From contig CAKRYE010000023.1 of the NCBI GenBank assembly GCA_934426285.1, forward strand, positions 1-32,221: a DNA stretch of 32,221 bases, written 5' to 3'. A program made the translations under genes and the position numbers. The notes under the pieces were generated by a model that saw only the letters and a list, made by a program, of their open reading frames with translations, did no database searches and was not told the origin of the DNA. This document shows positions 15,775 through 23,526 of the stretch, in pieces. The number at the start of each line of letters is the position of its first letter. The first letter of the stretch is position 1. This DNA is from an uncultured Blautia sp. Lineage in GTDB: Bacteria; Bacillota; Clostridia; Lachnospirales; Lachnospiraceae.

Positions 15775-16455
15775 TTATTTTGCACCATACTGCGCATAAT
15801 ATGCATCAATAGCATTCTTTAATGTATCATCAATAATCACTTTACCCTTATATTCTTTATTATAAAGATGCTCAATTACCTCTGCCATGGTAACAATCGC
15901 ATTGGTCTCAAATCCATACAGATCATGCACCTCATCCAATGCGCACTTTACACCGCCTTTGCCTACTTCCATACGGTCCAAAGATACCATAAGACCAACA
16001 ATTTCTACATTGGCAGCTCCTCTTACCTTTGGTACTGTCTCCTCCATAGATTTTCCTGAGGTAGTAACATCCTCGATCATTACCACTCTGTCACCATCCT
16101 GAAGTTTGCTTCCCAGAAAGCTTCCCTTGTCAGCACCGTGATCCTTCTCTTCTTTACGGTCTGAACAATAACGGATCTCTTTTCCATATAATTCACTGAA
16201 AGCAATGGCTGTAACTACACTCAGCGGAATTCCTTTGTATGCAGGTCCGAAAAGCACATCAAAATCATCACCATATTTGTCATGGATAGCATGTGCATAG
16301 TATTCTCCCAGTTTCTTTAACTGAGAACCTGTCACATATCCTCCTGCATTCATAAAAAACGGGGATTTTCTGCCGCTTTTCAGAGTGAATTCGCCAAATT
16401 TCAGCACCTGGCTGTCTACCATAAATTCAATAAATTCTTTTTTATACTGTTCCAT
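15775..16455 (-). CDS. pyrE: Orotate phosphoribosyltransferase
   Basis: Makes OMP from orotate and PRPP. The N-terminal segment LKFGEFTLKSGRKSPFFMNAGGY is the family hallmark. VLFGPAYKGIPLSV is the substrate-binding loop. The Lys-rich flexible loop is YCSDRKEEKDHG, and the PRPP-binding motif is VVMIEDVTTSGKS (about residues 124-136). The start at 16455 (MEQYKKEF) is chosen because GGAGG is six bases upstream; a longer frame begins with GTG and has no ribosome binding site. The 226-aa length is typical. It follows pyrD by 52 nt, a gap that carries the palindrome AACTGTACAGTT. Confidence 0.96.
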   Translation of the reverse strand: MEQYKKEFIEFMVDSQVLKFGEFTLKSGRKSPFFMNAGGYVTGSQLKKLGEYYAHAIHDKYGDDFDVLFGPAYKGIPLSVVTAIAFSELYGKEIRYCSDRKEEKDHGADKGSFLGSKLQDGDRVVMIEDVTTSGKSMEETVPKVRGAANVEIVGLMVSLDRMEVGKGGVKCALDEVHDLYGFETNAIVTMAEVIEHLYNKEYKGKVIIDDTLKNAIDAYYAQYGAK

Positions 16456-16482
16456 TTTGTACCTCCTGAATTTCATTTTTGC

Positions 16483-16494
16483 AACTGTACAGTT
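16483..16494. repeat. 12-bp perfect palindrome AACTGTACAGTT (copy 1)
   Basis: AACTGTACAGTT lies in the pyrD-pyrE gap. The identical 12-mer occurs at 18166-18177 inside the start of pyrK. The surrounding bases also match partly (AAAACTGTACAGTTG in both). Confidence 0.5.
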
Positions 16495-16507
16495 TTTCAC
16501 AGCTACA

Positions 16508-17410
16508 TTATTTTACAATACCAACCATATCCTTAACTGACTCAAAGCCATTCTTCTTCATATAAGCTTCTATTCCATCGATCACTTCCATGGTAACTGC
16601 AGGATTGTGGAAATTGGCAGTTCCCACAGACACTGCGCTGGCGCCTGCAAGAATAAATTCAATCGCATCCTCAGCACAGGAAATACCGCCCATACCAATG
16701 ATAGGTATTTTCACAGCCTGCGCTACCTGATAAACCATGCGTACTGCGACCGGTTTCACAATTGGTCCGGAAACGCCGCCTGTCTTATTTGCCAGTGCAA
16801 AGGTCTTCCGGTTAATGTCAATCTTCATACCTGTAAGAGTGTTGATCAGAGAAACTGCATCTGCTCCGCCAGCCTCTGCTCCCTTGGCAATTTCTGTGAT
16901 ATCTGTCACATTAGGGGTTAGTTTCATGATCACCGGCTGTTTGGCGATTTTCTTAATCTGGGCAGTCAGCTCCTCTACATGACGGGCATCCTGTCCAAAT
17001 GCAAGGAAACCGGCATTTACGTTTGGACAGGAAATATTGATTTCCATCATATCAATAGGTTCCTCTGCCAGACGTTCTACCACAGCCAGATATTCCTCCG
17101 GTGCATGACCACATACATTAACTATGATTTTGGTATCATATTTTTTCAAAAACGGAATATCTCTTTTACAGAAAAGATCAATTCCCGGATTCTGCAGACC
17201 AATGGCATTCATCATACCGCCGTAGACCTCGGCCACTCTGGGAGTAGGATTTCCGGCCCATGGGACATTTGCCACACCCTTGGTAGTCACCGCACCTAAT
17301 TTGTTCAGATCTACATATTCAGAGAATTCCTCTCCGGAGCCAAAGGTTCCGGATGCTACAGTTACCGGATTTTTCCATTCTACGCCGGCAATATTTACGC
17401 TCATATTCAT
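16508..17410 (-). CDS. pyrD: Dihydroorotate dehydrogenase, class 1B catalytic subunit
   Basis: Oxidises dihydroorotate to orotate with NAD+ through partner PyrK. FMN/substrate segments are present: VTVASGTFGSGEEF near the N terminus, NAIGLQNPG (about 67-75), and MEINISCPNVNAG (about 121-133), in which the Cys of NISCPN is the catalytic base of class 1B. Further segments are VIMKLTPNVTDI, SLINTLTGMKIDI and GMGGISCAEDAIEFILAGA. The 300-aa length fits PyrDB. It begins on the last base of the pyrK stop (TGATG), so the two subunits are probably translationally coupled. An alternative ATG lies two codons downstream. Confidence 0.96.
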   Translation of the reverse strand: MNMSVNIAGVEWKNPVTVASGTFGSGEEFSEYVDLNKLGAVTTKGVANVPWAGNPTPRVAEVYGGMMNAIGLQNPGIDLFCKRDIPFLKKYDTKIIVNVCGHAPEEYLAVVERLAEEPIDMMEINISCPNVNAGFLAFGQDARHVEELTAQIKKIAKQPVIMKLTPNVTDITEIAKGAEAGGADAVSLINTLTGMKIDINRKTFALANKTGGVSGPIVKPVAVRMVYQVAQAVKIPIIGMGGISCAEDAIEFILAGASAVSVGTANFHNPAVTMEVIDGIEAYMKKNGFESVKDMVGIVK

Positions 17411-18198
17411 CAGATCTCCACCTCCGTAGAAAGAAATACAGGACCATCCTTACAGATTCTTTTATTATTCACATTGCTGTGAGCATCCTTCTCTCTGGAT
17501 TTACAAACACAGGCAAGGCAGGCGCCAATCCCGCAAGCCATACGTTCCTCAAGCGAAATATAACATTCCATATTATTTTCTTCGGCATATTTCTTAATCG
17601 CACGAAGCATAGGGGTAGGTCCACAGGCATAAATCATATCTGCCTGAAGCTTTTTCTCCCTGATCGCATCCATAACATTTCCCTTTGTACCCACACTGCC
17701 ATCTTCTGTAGAAATGTATAAAGTTCCTGCTGCCTCAAATTCCTCACGCAGGAAAGTATGGCAGTCTCTATATCCGACTACGATCTGCTTCTCTGCACAA
17801 TTCATCTCCTTGGCAAGCTCCAGGATCGGAGGAACACCAATACCTCCTCCCATAAGAAATACTCTCTTGCCTTCTGCTTTTTCCACCGGAAAGCCATTTC
17901 CCAGAGGTCCGATCACAGGCAGGGTATCTCCAGGCTGCAGACGTGAAAATTCCTCTGTACCTGTATTTTCTCCTGTCACTCTGTATACCAGATGAAGTCT
18001 CCCCTGTTCCTTATCAATCTCACAGATACTGATCGGTCTGGGGAGAAGCTTTGTTTTATCCTTTGTATACATAGAAACAAACTGTCCCGGTTTCGCATCT
18101 GCTGCAATTTTTTCAGTTTGGATCCACAGACTGTAAATACCTGCTGCAATACATTCCTGGCTTACAACTGTACAGTTTTCTCTTTTTTTCTCACTCAT
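17410..18198 (-). CDS. pyrK: Dihydroorotate dehydrogenase electron transfer subunit
   Basis: The FAD/[2Fe-2S] subunit that passes electrons from PyrD to NAD+. FAD-binding RPISI is near residue 54, and the NAD-site glycine loop is FLMGGGIGVPP near 114-124. The C-terminal cluster motif in CGIGACLACVCKSREK, with a later Cys in RICKDGPVF, gives the C-x4-C-x2-C...C pattern of PyrK. The 262-aa length is normal. The ATG has AGGAGG about eight bases upstream. It lies 10 nt after pyrF and overlaps pyrD by one base. The palindrome AACTGTACAGTT falls in codons encoding the NCTV segment. Confidence 0.95.
   Translation of the reverse strand: MSEKKRENCTVVSQECIAAGIYSLWIQTEKIAADAKPGQFVSMYTKDKTKLLPRPISICEIDKEQGRLHLVYRVTGENTGTEEFSRLQPGDTLPVIGPLGNGFPVEKAEGKRVFLMGGGIGVPPILELAKEMNCAEKQIVVGYRDCHTFLREEFEAAGTLYISTEDGSVGTKGNVMDAIREKKLQADMIYACGPTPMLRAIKKYAEENNMECYISLEERMACGIGACLACVCKSREKDAHSNVNNKRICKDGPVFLSTEVEI
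18166..18177. repeat. 12-bp perfect palindrome AACTGTACAGTT (copy 2)
   Basis: The identical palindrome to 16483-16494, here within the first codons of pyrK. On the minus strand both copies sit in an AAAACTGTACAGTTG context and both are near the 5' end of a pyr gene. Confidence 0.5.
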
Positions 18199-18208
18199 AA
18201 CAGGCCTC

Positions 18209-19135
18209 CTAGCGGTTGTTTAACGCACTGCTGATATCTTCAATCATATCCTTAACAGCCTGACGGGAAGCATCTGCATAATTCAGTTCTCCAAAGGAAG
18301 CATATTTTTCCTGCTTGTATGCTGCAATAATTCCGCGTGAAGAGTTCACAATAGCGCCCAGTCCGTCTTCATTAAAGAAGTGTACCAGGTCTGCACCCTT
18401 TCCGCCCTGTGCCCCATATCCCGGAACCAGAATATAAGCCTTTGGCATAACCTTACGGAGAACTTTTCCCATCTCAGGATATGTAGCACCTACTACTGCA
18501 CCTACATAGCTGTAGCTGTCTCCCATATGTTCCTCGCCCCACTGGGCAACTTTCTCGCCAACCCACTCATAGAGAGGACGTCCGTCAATCATTCTGTCCT
18601 GGAATTCTCCGCTGGAAGGATTAGAGGTTTTTACCAGTACAAAAATACCCTTATTTTCTTCTTTACATACATCAATAAATGGCTTCACACCATCAGAACC
18701 CAGATATGGATTTACTGTAGCAAAATCTTCGTCAAATCCTGCATATTTCTTACTTCCTACCTGCACCTTTCCCAAATGTCCTACTGCATAAGCTGCAGAA
18801 GTAGAACCGATATCTCCACGTTTGATATCACCGATCACTACCAGACCTTTCTCCTTACAGTAATCTACTGTATTTTTGTATGCCATCATTCCGGGAATTC
18901 CAAACTGCTCGTACATGGCAATCTGTGGTTTCACTGCAGGTACCAGATCACAGATTGCATCTACAATTCCCTTATTATACTGCCAGATTGCTTCAGCTGC
19001 ACCTTCCAGAGTTTCTCCCAGCTCCCTGAAAGCTTTATCCTGGATATGTTGTGGGATATAATTAAGCATAGGATCCAGTCCCACTACGATAGGTGCGTTT
19101 GTTTTCTGAATTTTTTCAACAAGTTTGTTAATCAT
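18209..19135 (-). CDS. pyrF: Orotidine 5'-phosphate decarboxylase, type 2
   Basis: Decarboxylates OMP to UMP. The type-2 (long) form is recognised from VGLDPML near the start, the catalytic DIKRGDIGSTS (about 103-113; Asp-Lys-Asp network), VNPYLGSDGVKPF, FVLVKTSNPSSGEFQD and ILVPGYGAQGGKGAD near the C terminus. At 308 aa it is longer than the roughly 230-aa type 1 enzyme of Bacillus and E. coli. The ATG has AGGAGG about eight bases upstream. It lies 23 nt after pyrC and just before pyrK-pyrD-pyrE. Confidence 0.95.
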   Translation of the reverse strand: MINKLVEKIQKTNAPIVVGLDPMLNYIPQHIQDKAFRELGETLEGAAEAIWQYNKGIVDAICDLVPAVKPQIAMYEQFGIPGMMAYKNTVDYCKEKGLVVIGDIKRGDIGSTSAAYAVGHLGKVQVGSKKYAGFDEDFATVNPYLGSDGVKPFIDVCKEENKGIFVLVKTSNPSSGEFQDRMIDGRPLYEWVGEKVAQWGEEHMGDSYSYVGAVVGATYPEMGKVLRKVMPKAYILVPGYGAQGGKGADLVHFFNEDGLGAIVNSSRGIIAAYKQEKYASFGELNYADASRQAVKDMIEDISSALNNR

Positions 19136-19158
19136 GGTTTTTCCTCCTGATATCTGTT

Positions 19159-20448
19159 TTATAATTTATCCTGATATACGATTTTTCCATCACTGATGGT
19201 ATAAAGAATCTTTCCCTTTACCTTCCAGCCGTCAAACGGGGTATTCTGTCCTTTGGATGCAAATTTATTTTTATCAATAGCATATTCGTGATCCACATCT
19301 GCAATGATCACATCTGCCGGATGTCCTTCCTGCAGAGTTCCCCGCTCACTCTTTAATATCTGTGCCGGATTCCAGCTCATTTTTTCCACAAGCTGTTTTA
19401 ACGTAAGAATACCTTTGTCTACAAGCGCTGTATAAGTCAGTGCAAAACTGGTTTCAATTCCCACAATTCCAAATGCTGCATTACGGATAGAACCAGCCTT
19501 ATCAGACACTGTATGAGGTGCATGGTCTGTGCTGATCACCTGGAAGGAACCATCCTTCAGACCTGCGATCAGTGCATCCACGTCCTTCTGTGTTCGGAGA
19601 GGCGGATTCATTTTGTAATTCGGATCATCTTCCTTAATATCATCTGAGGTAAGTATAAAGTGATGCGGACACACTTCGGCAGTGATATTCTTCAGTCCCT
19701 CTTTCTCCACCATCTTCATCATTTTGGCTACTCCCTCTGTAGAGCAGTGGCACAGATGAAGTCTGGCGCCGGTCTCTCTGGCAAGCAGAATATCTCTGGC
19801 TGCGATCACATCCTCCACTGCATTGCAAATTCCCGGCAGTCCCAGTCTGGCTGCATTCTCATCATCATTCATACAGCCCTTTCCTCTAAGATCAATATCT
19901 TCACAATGTGCAAAGATCGGGATATCCAGGTCTCTGGCAATTTCCATAGCTTCTTTGCACAGAGAAGAATCCATAACAGATTTACCATCCTCAGAAAGAG
20001 CAGGAATTCCCGCTTTTACCATTCCTTCTATATCAGAAAGCTCCTGTCCTTTCTCTCCCTGTGTGATAGCTCCGGCCTGAAGCACATGGATACCGGACAA
20101 TTGGGCAGCTTTATTATGTACATAATTCACACGGTCCGGCCTGTCGATCACCGGGGAGGTATTTGGCATAGCTACTACTGTAGTCACTCCTCCTCTGGCT
20201 GCTGCCCGTGAACCAGTCTCTATATCTTCCTTCTGTGTCTGTCCGGGATCTCTGAAATGTACATGCAGATCGATCAGACCAGGCATAACCAGACAGCCCT
20301 TTGCATCGATCACTCTATCGCTTTTTTCTTTCGCTGTCAGCTGATCGCCAATCTCTTTGATCATTCCGTCTTCCAGATAAATATCACCGATTTTATCAGT
20401 GTCGGTTGCTGCATCTATGATGCGGCCGCCACGAATAAGAATCCCCAT
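19159..20448 (-). CDS. pyrC: Dihydroorotase (class I)
   Basis: Cyclises carbamoyl-aspartate to dihydroorotate. The amidohydrolase metal site is clear: DLHVHFRDPGQTQKEDI (about residues 55-71) with the HxH pair, and HCE and HLCHCST segments for the other His ligands. HAPHT near position 300 holds the last catalytic Asp in STDHAPH. The start at 20448 (MGILIRGG) is chosen because GGGAG is eight bases upstream; the frame opens seven codons earlier without a good ribosome binding site. This gives 429 aa, normal for class I. It is the first gene of the pyr cluster; pyrB and carAB are absent here. No PyrR attenuator is visible in the short leader. Confidence 0.96.
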   Translation of the reverse strand: MGILIRGGRIIDAATDTDKIGDIYLEDGMIKEIGDQLTAKEKSDRVIDAKGCLVMPGLIDLHVHFRDPGQTQKEDIETGSRAAARGGVTTVVAMPNTSPVIDRPDRVNYVHNKAAQLSGIHVLQAGAITQGEKGQELSDIEGMVKAGIPALSEDGKSVMDSSLCKEAMEIARDLDIPIFAHCEDIDLRGKGCMNDDENAARLGLPGICNAVEDVIAARDILLARETGARLHLCHCSTEGVAKMMKMVEKEGLKNITAEVCPHHFILTSDDIKEDDPNYKMNPPLRTQKDVDALIAGLKDGSFQVISTDHAPHTVSDKAGSIRNAAFGIVGIETSFALTYTALVDKGILTLKQLVEKMSWNPAQILKSERGTLQEGHPADVIIADVDHEYAIDKNKFASKGQNTPFDGWKVKGKILYTISDGKIVYQDKL

Positions 20449-20506
20449 GTAATTCTCTCCCTTCATCACTTCAATATATTATTTACTTACAATGCGTCTT
20501 GTCAGC

Positions 20507-20512
20507 ATTATA
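20507..20512 (-). promoter_or_regulatory. Extended -10 promoter of the pyr operon
   Basis: Minus strand TATAAT (20512-20507) preceded by TGC, an extended -10 (TGCTATAAT). No good -35 is found. Transcription would start near 20500, giving a leader of only about 50 nt before pyrC. This is too short for a PyrR-type terminator/antiterminator. Confidence 0.55.
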
Positions 20513-20607
20513 GCATACCTAATATACATAATACACGAAACTGCCTATTTAATAAAGTCTTTTTTTCCCCTTTTAAAATCAATAAACAATAACATTCTGT
20601 TTTATGC

Positions 20608-20636
20608 TTGACATTTTAAAATACGGGATATATAAT
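20608..20636 (+). promoter_or_regulatory. Consensus sigma-A promoter of cspA with long 5' UTR
   Basis: -35 TTGACA (20608-20613), 17-bp spacer, -10 TATAAT (20631-20636): a perfect consensus. Start near 20643 gives a 5' UTR of about 130 nt (to 20771). The UTR holds ATATAATC (about 20660-20667) complementary to GATTATAT (about 20681-20688), and TCTGG/CCAGA arms around a T8 run (20712-20732). Long structured leaders are usual for cold-shock genes. Confidence 0.85.
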
Positions 20637-20771
20637 CAGTTCATATCTGGATTATCAAATTATATAATCACTGGTTTTTAGAGATTATATTACTTCATAT
20701 AATCTGTAAAATCTGGTGATTTTTTTTGCCAGAAGCTTTTTAACTTTTTTATTTTTTATGGAGGTAACAAC

Positions 20772-20972
20772 ATGAACAAGGGAACTGTAAAATGGTTCAA
20801 CGCAGAAAAAGGTTACGGATTTATCACTGGTGAAGACGGTGCAGACGTATTTGTACATTTCTCCGCTATCAATGGTGAAGGATTCAAATCCCTTGAAGAA
20901 GGCCAGGCTGTAACATACGACTTAACAGAAGGCGCACGTGGCATGCAGGCTGCAAACGTTACAAAATTATAA
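20772..20972 (+). CDS. cspA: Cold-shock protein, CspA family
   Basis: An RNA chaperone of 66 aa consisting of one cold-shock domain. [31 protein letters not shown] contains RNP1 (KGYGFI) and RNP2 (VFVHF). It ends with [10 protein letters not shown], the usual PQAANVxxL-type terminus. The ATG has GGAGG six bases upstream. Transcribed alone from a consensus promoter, divergent from pyrC. Which of the csp paralogues it corresponds to cannot be told. Confidence 0.95.
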   Translation: MNKGTVKWFNAEKGYGFITGEDGADVFVHFSAINGEGFKSLEEGQAVTYDLTEGARGMQAANVTKL

Positions 20973-21042
20973 TTTATAATTTCCGTTAACGTAAGAGGAT
21001 TGAATTCCGCACTTTTAACACGGATAGAAGGCCTCAAAAAAA

Positions 21043-21070
21043 CCCCCCGGATCTTCCGGGGGATTTTTTT
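21043..21070. terminator. Bidirectional terminator between cspA and the downstream convergent gene
   Basis: CCCCCGGA (21044-21051) and TCCGGGGG (21055-21062) form an 8-bp GC stem with a 3-nt loop. It is flanked by A7 on the left and T7 on the right, so it terminates in both directions. Confidence 0.9.
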
Positions 21071-21084
21071 ATTCTCATTTTTTA

Positions 21085-21504
21085 TTATTTTGCTGCAGAA
21101 TCTGTAGTATCCTCTGTTTCCGCAGTATCATCTGCAGTCTCTGCACTGTCCTCTGCTGTATCCTCTGTAGCTGTAGTATCGTCTGCTGCCTCTGTGTCCT
21201 CTGTTGTATCAGTAGCAGCATCGGTCTCATCTGCAGTATCTTCTGTAGTGTCTGCATCTTCATCAGTATCAATACCGGAAATATAATTATCCAGCGCACT
21301 GGTATCCAGCACTGTATTCTGTACGACCTCTGCTTTGGTTCCTGCCACTTTTACATATGCAGAATATCCAATCCAGGCAACTACTACAACACATATAAAT
21401 GCCCAGGCAAACATTTCCAGGGTAAACATCATTTTTTCCTTCTTATCTGCTCTTCCCCGTGTGCTCTTCCTAGCTTTATAGGCATCAACTTTCTTCTGAC
21501 TCAT
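21085..21504 (-). CDS. Single-pass membrane protein with Thr/Asp/Glu/Ala-rich tail
   Basis: Not a recognised family. 139 aa from the ATG at 21504, which has AAGGAG seven bases upstream; the frame opens earlier without a ribosome binding site. The N terminus is basic (KARKSTRGRADKKEK, about 8-22). One helix follows (MFTLEMFAWAFICVVVVAWI, about 26-45). Then a low-complexity tail (about 85-139) is built of TEDT, ADDT and AEDT-like units, strongly acidic and probably extracellular by the positive-inside rule. The tail DNA is a degenerate repeat. It has its own extended -10 promoter at 21550-21555 and ends at the terminator shared with cspA. Compare the similarly built protein at 31451-31843. Confidence 0.75.
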   Translation of the reverse strand: MSQKKVDAYKARKSTRGRADKKEKMMFTLEMFAWAFICVVVVAWIGYSAYVKVAGTKAEVVQNTVLDTSALDNYISGIDTDEDADTTEDTADETDAATDTTEDTEAADDTTATEDTAEDSAETADDTAETEDTTDSAAK

Positions 21505-21549
21505 GATGTATCTCCTTTGCTTCTCATATTTCCTTTCATCGGCTAAATA

Positions 21550-21555
21550 ATTATA
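21550..21555 (-). promoter_or_regulatory. Extended -10 promoter for the membrane protein gene
   Basis: Minus strand TGC-TATAAT (21555-21550 for the hexamer) without a recognisable -35. It lies between degV and the membrane protein gene, about 45 bp before the latter's start. No terminator separates it from degV. Confidence 0.45.
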
Positions 21556-21622
21556 GCACATCTTTTTCTAAAATGAAATAGAGAATCATGATTGGTTGAA
21601 TTTGACACAGTTTTTTCACATA

Positions 21623-22462
21623 TTACACTGCAACAATCACACCGCCGTCATTAGCATACATGGAGCTGACACCTGCTGTGTCCAATACGACAACTTTGGC
21701 AAGCTTCATTCTCTCCTGAAATGCTTCCTTGAGCACCTGTGCTCTGGCCGGGCAGTTGCAATGACTGATTGCTAAAACCTTATCCGCACTATCTGCAGTT
21801 TTTTCAATCACCTGCTCAACCATTTTAATCAAGGCACGGTTCATTCCTCTGGCCTGATCCAGCTGATAGATTGTTCCCTCTTCTGTAGATCCCATTACAG
21901 GCTTAATCTTCAGAGCACTGGCAACCAGTGCTTTTACCTTACTCAATCTTCCATTCTTACGTAATGTCTCCAGATTTTCAAGAACAAAGAATGTATGCTG
22001 TCCTGAAATATAGTGTTCCACTGTAGCAACTACTTCCTCAAAGCTCATTCCCTTTTCTTCACATTCCTGAATCTTCAGTGCGATCAATGTCTCACCAATG
22101 GAAGCAGATCTGGAATTAAACACGTGAATTTTTTTATCCGGATGATCCTCCAGACTCAGGTTTCTCCCAAGAAGTGCGCTATTATAAGAGCCACTCAGCT
22201 CTGCTGACAATGTAACCGCATATACATGCTCTGCCTCACAGTCATAGGCTCTCATATATCTCTCCGGAGAAGGACATGCTGATTTTGGGCACTCCGGGCA
22301 CTCTGCTACCTTGTGCAGAAATTCGCCCTGTTTAAATGTTTCATCATCTATAATCTGTTCTGCTCCCACCATTAACGTCAGGGGAACAGATTCAAAATGC
22401 TCATCCTGTTTCCATTCATCTAAAAGTTCTCCACAACTATCTATGACAATCTTATATCTCAA
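21623..22462 (-). CDS. DegV-family fatty-acid-binding protein
   Basis: DegV/FakB proteins bind a fatty acid and hand it to the FakA kinase for phospholipid synthesis. The N-terminal YKIVIDSCGEL and the SACPSPERYMRAY segment (TSQPSP-like lipid-site motif, about 80) are typical. YAVTLSAELSGSYNSALL (about 99-116), VFNSRSASIGETLIAL and the VLENLETLRKNGRLSKVKALV helix (about 179-199) complete the two-domain pattern. The 279-aa length is normal. The start is TTG at 22462, with GAGGA eight bases upstream and no in-frame ATG nearby. No fakA gene is in the window. The specific lipid is unknown. Confidence 0.93.
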   Translation of the reverse strand: MRYKIVIDSCGELLDEWKQDEHFESVPLTLMVGAEQIIDDETFKQGEFLHKVAECPECPKSACPSPERYMRAYDCEAEHVYAVTLSAELSGSYNSALLGRNLSLEDHPDKKIHVFNSRSASIGETLIALKIQECEEKGMSFEEVVATVEHYISGQHTFFVLENLETLRKNGRLSKVKALVASALKIKPVMGSTEEGTIYQLDQARGMNRALIKMVEQVIEKTADSADKVLAISHCNCPARAQVLKEAFQERMKLAKVVVLDTAGVSSMYANDGGVIVAV

Positions 22463-22616
22463 TTATATCGTCCTCTTTTCCATTATATGTAGTTTCGAAT
22501 ACCAGATATATCTTATCATACTGTTTTCCTTTTGAAAAGCCTTTTTCTCAAAAACTCTGTTCTTTTTTTTCAATCTGATTTATAATAATAAAATACTCCT
22601 ACAATTCTGTCCAAGC

Positions 22617-22640
22617 CTGTAATATCTATAGATATTACAG
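22617..22640. promoter_or_regulatory. 24-bp perfect palindrome upstream of the DUF5721-like gene
   Basis: CTGTAATATCTA (22617-22628) is followed immediately by its exact reverse complement TAGATATTACAG (22629-22640). It lies about 30 bp downstream of a plus-strand TATAAT (22581-22586) and 42 bp before the next start codon. No T-run follows on either side. It may be an operator or a leader hairpin. Confidence 0.6.
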
Positions 22641-22682
22641 AACTGACAGCAGAGTAATTTCAGGAGTCATGAAAGGATTTCT

Positions 22683-23183
22683 ATGCTTGCATTAACTATT
22701 TCAGATGTTAAGGATTTTATGAATAAGCTGCTTATCGGTGAAGTATTTGACAATTTTTCTCTGGTTGAAGCTTCCGTCACTACATTTAACACCTTCACCA
22801 TTGACGGACATCTCCAGCAGGATTTTTTTGACACAGACACTGTAGAGGAATATAAAAAAGAAGCTGTGGAATATTCCCTGTGGCGCGATGTCAAACCTTA
22901 CTGTTTTTCCATCATCCGCGGTAAGCGCACACCACTGAACTTCAAAATCGTGTTCCAGCTCTCTCCTTTTCAGGCACAGAACCTTTTGAAGAATCTGGGA
23001 AGACAATCCACAACCTCAGTATGTAATTTTTATCTTAACATTCAGTACAAAAGCAAATCTCTGTTATGTACCGCCGGCGTTTCCTACTCCTCCTTTTCCC
23101 TGGACAAAAAGTCCGAACATCTCTGGGACGACATACTGTGCAGATTTCTTGAAGGAAATCATATTCCGTTTCAGAGACTATAA
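22683..23183 (+). CDS. Conserved hypothetical protein (DUF5721-like), 166 aa
   Basis: A soluble protein of unknown function with no signal peptide or TM segment. It resembles a Lachnospiraceae family I recall as DUF5721: ISDVKDFMNKLLIGEVFDNF at the N terminus, an E-Y-K-K-E-A-V-E-Y-S-L-W-R-D centre, RGKRTPLNFKIVFQLS, and a C-terminal GVSYSSFSLDK plus W-D-D. The name is from memory. The ATG has AAAGGA six bases upstream. It is convergent with the Spo0A-like gene: the two stop codons are only 7 bp apart, with no room for a terminator hairpin between them. Confidence 0.8.
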   Translation: MLALTISDVKDFMNKLLIGEVFDNFSLVEASVTTFNTFTIDGHLQQDFFDTDTVEEYKKEAVEYSLWRDVKPYCFSIIRGKRTPLNFKIVFQLSPFQAQNLLKNLGRQSTTSVCNFYLNIQYKSKSLLCTAGVSYSSFSLDKKSEHLWDDILCRFLEGNHIPFQRL

Positions 23184-23190
23184 GTCCCTG

Positions 23191-23526
23191 CTATTTTGAC
23201 ATTTCCTCTGTTTTATTCAGATAATATGCCAGAATATCAATAAATTCACTGTTTGTAGGTTTATCCTCCATGGAACATCCTGCGATCAGTTCTAGATCTT
23301 CTTTGTGATTGATCCAGCAGATATTTACCAATGTCCTGATATTATGTTCCACATTAGATGGTGTTGACTTGTATTTTCTTGCCAGAATAGGATAAATATC
23401 CTTTGTGATCTTCATCGGCCGCTCCTGCTGTTCTTTCGCCATATTCACCGCTTCCGCGACATAATAATATCCCTTATATTTGGATGTCGCTCCTAATTTT
23501 CTGATCAGTCCATACACTTCACTCAT
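23191..23526 (-). CDS. Stand-alone Spo0A C-terminal DNA-binding domain protein
   Basis: 111 aa covering only the effector domain of the sporulation regulator Spo0A. The match is clear: GLIRKLGATSKYKGYYYVAE, MKITKDIYPILARKYKSTPS then NVEHNIRTLVNICW (the HTH) and the near-invariant KPTNSEFIDILAYYL. The phosphoacceptor receiver domain is absent. The ATG has AAGGAGG about eight bases upstream and no coding sequence precedes it, so this is not a truncated reading frame. In B. subtilis Spo0A the recognition helix reads SRVERAIR; here it is SNVEHNIR, so two basic residues are replaced. It might bind 0A-like boxes without phosphorylation or compete with Spo0A; that is inference. Confidence 0.9.
   Translation of the reverse strand: MSEVYGLIRKLGATSKYKGYYYVAEAVNMAKEQQERPMKITKDIYPILARKYKSTPSNVEHNIRTLVNICWINHKEDLELIAGCSMEDKPTNSEFIDILAYYLNKTEEMSK

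Noticed and set aside
16456..16500. N-terminal extension of PyrE by 15 residues
   Set aside because: It would need a GTG start without a ribosome binding site, while GGAGG precedes the ATG at 16455.
20449..20506. PyrR attenuator before pyrC
   Set aside because: Leader of only about 50 nt without terminator/antiterminator stems or a PyrR-loop consensus.
21085..21260. Short DNA repeats suggesting a CRISPR or tandem-repeat locus
   Set aside because: They are degenerate codons for a Thr/Asp/Glu/Ala low-complexity tail, not identical direct repeats with spacers.
22701..23006. 101-aa minus ORF antisense to the DUF5721-like gene
   Set aside because: The plus-strand gene has the ribosome binding site and a plausible protein; the antisense frame has neither.
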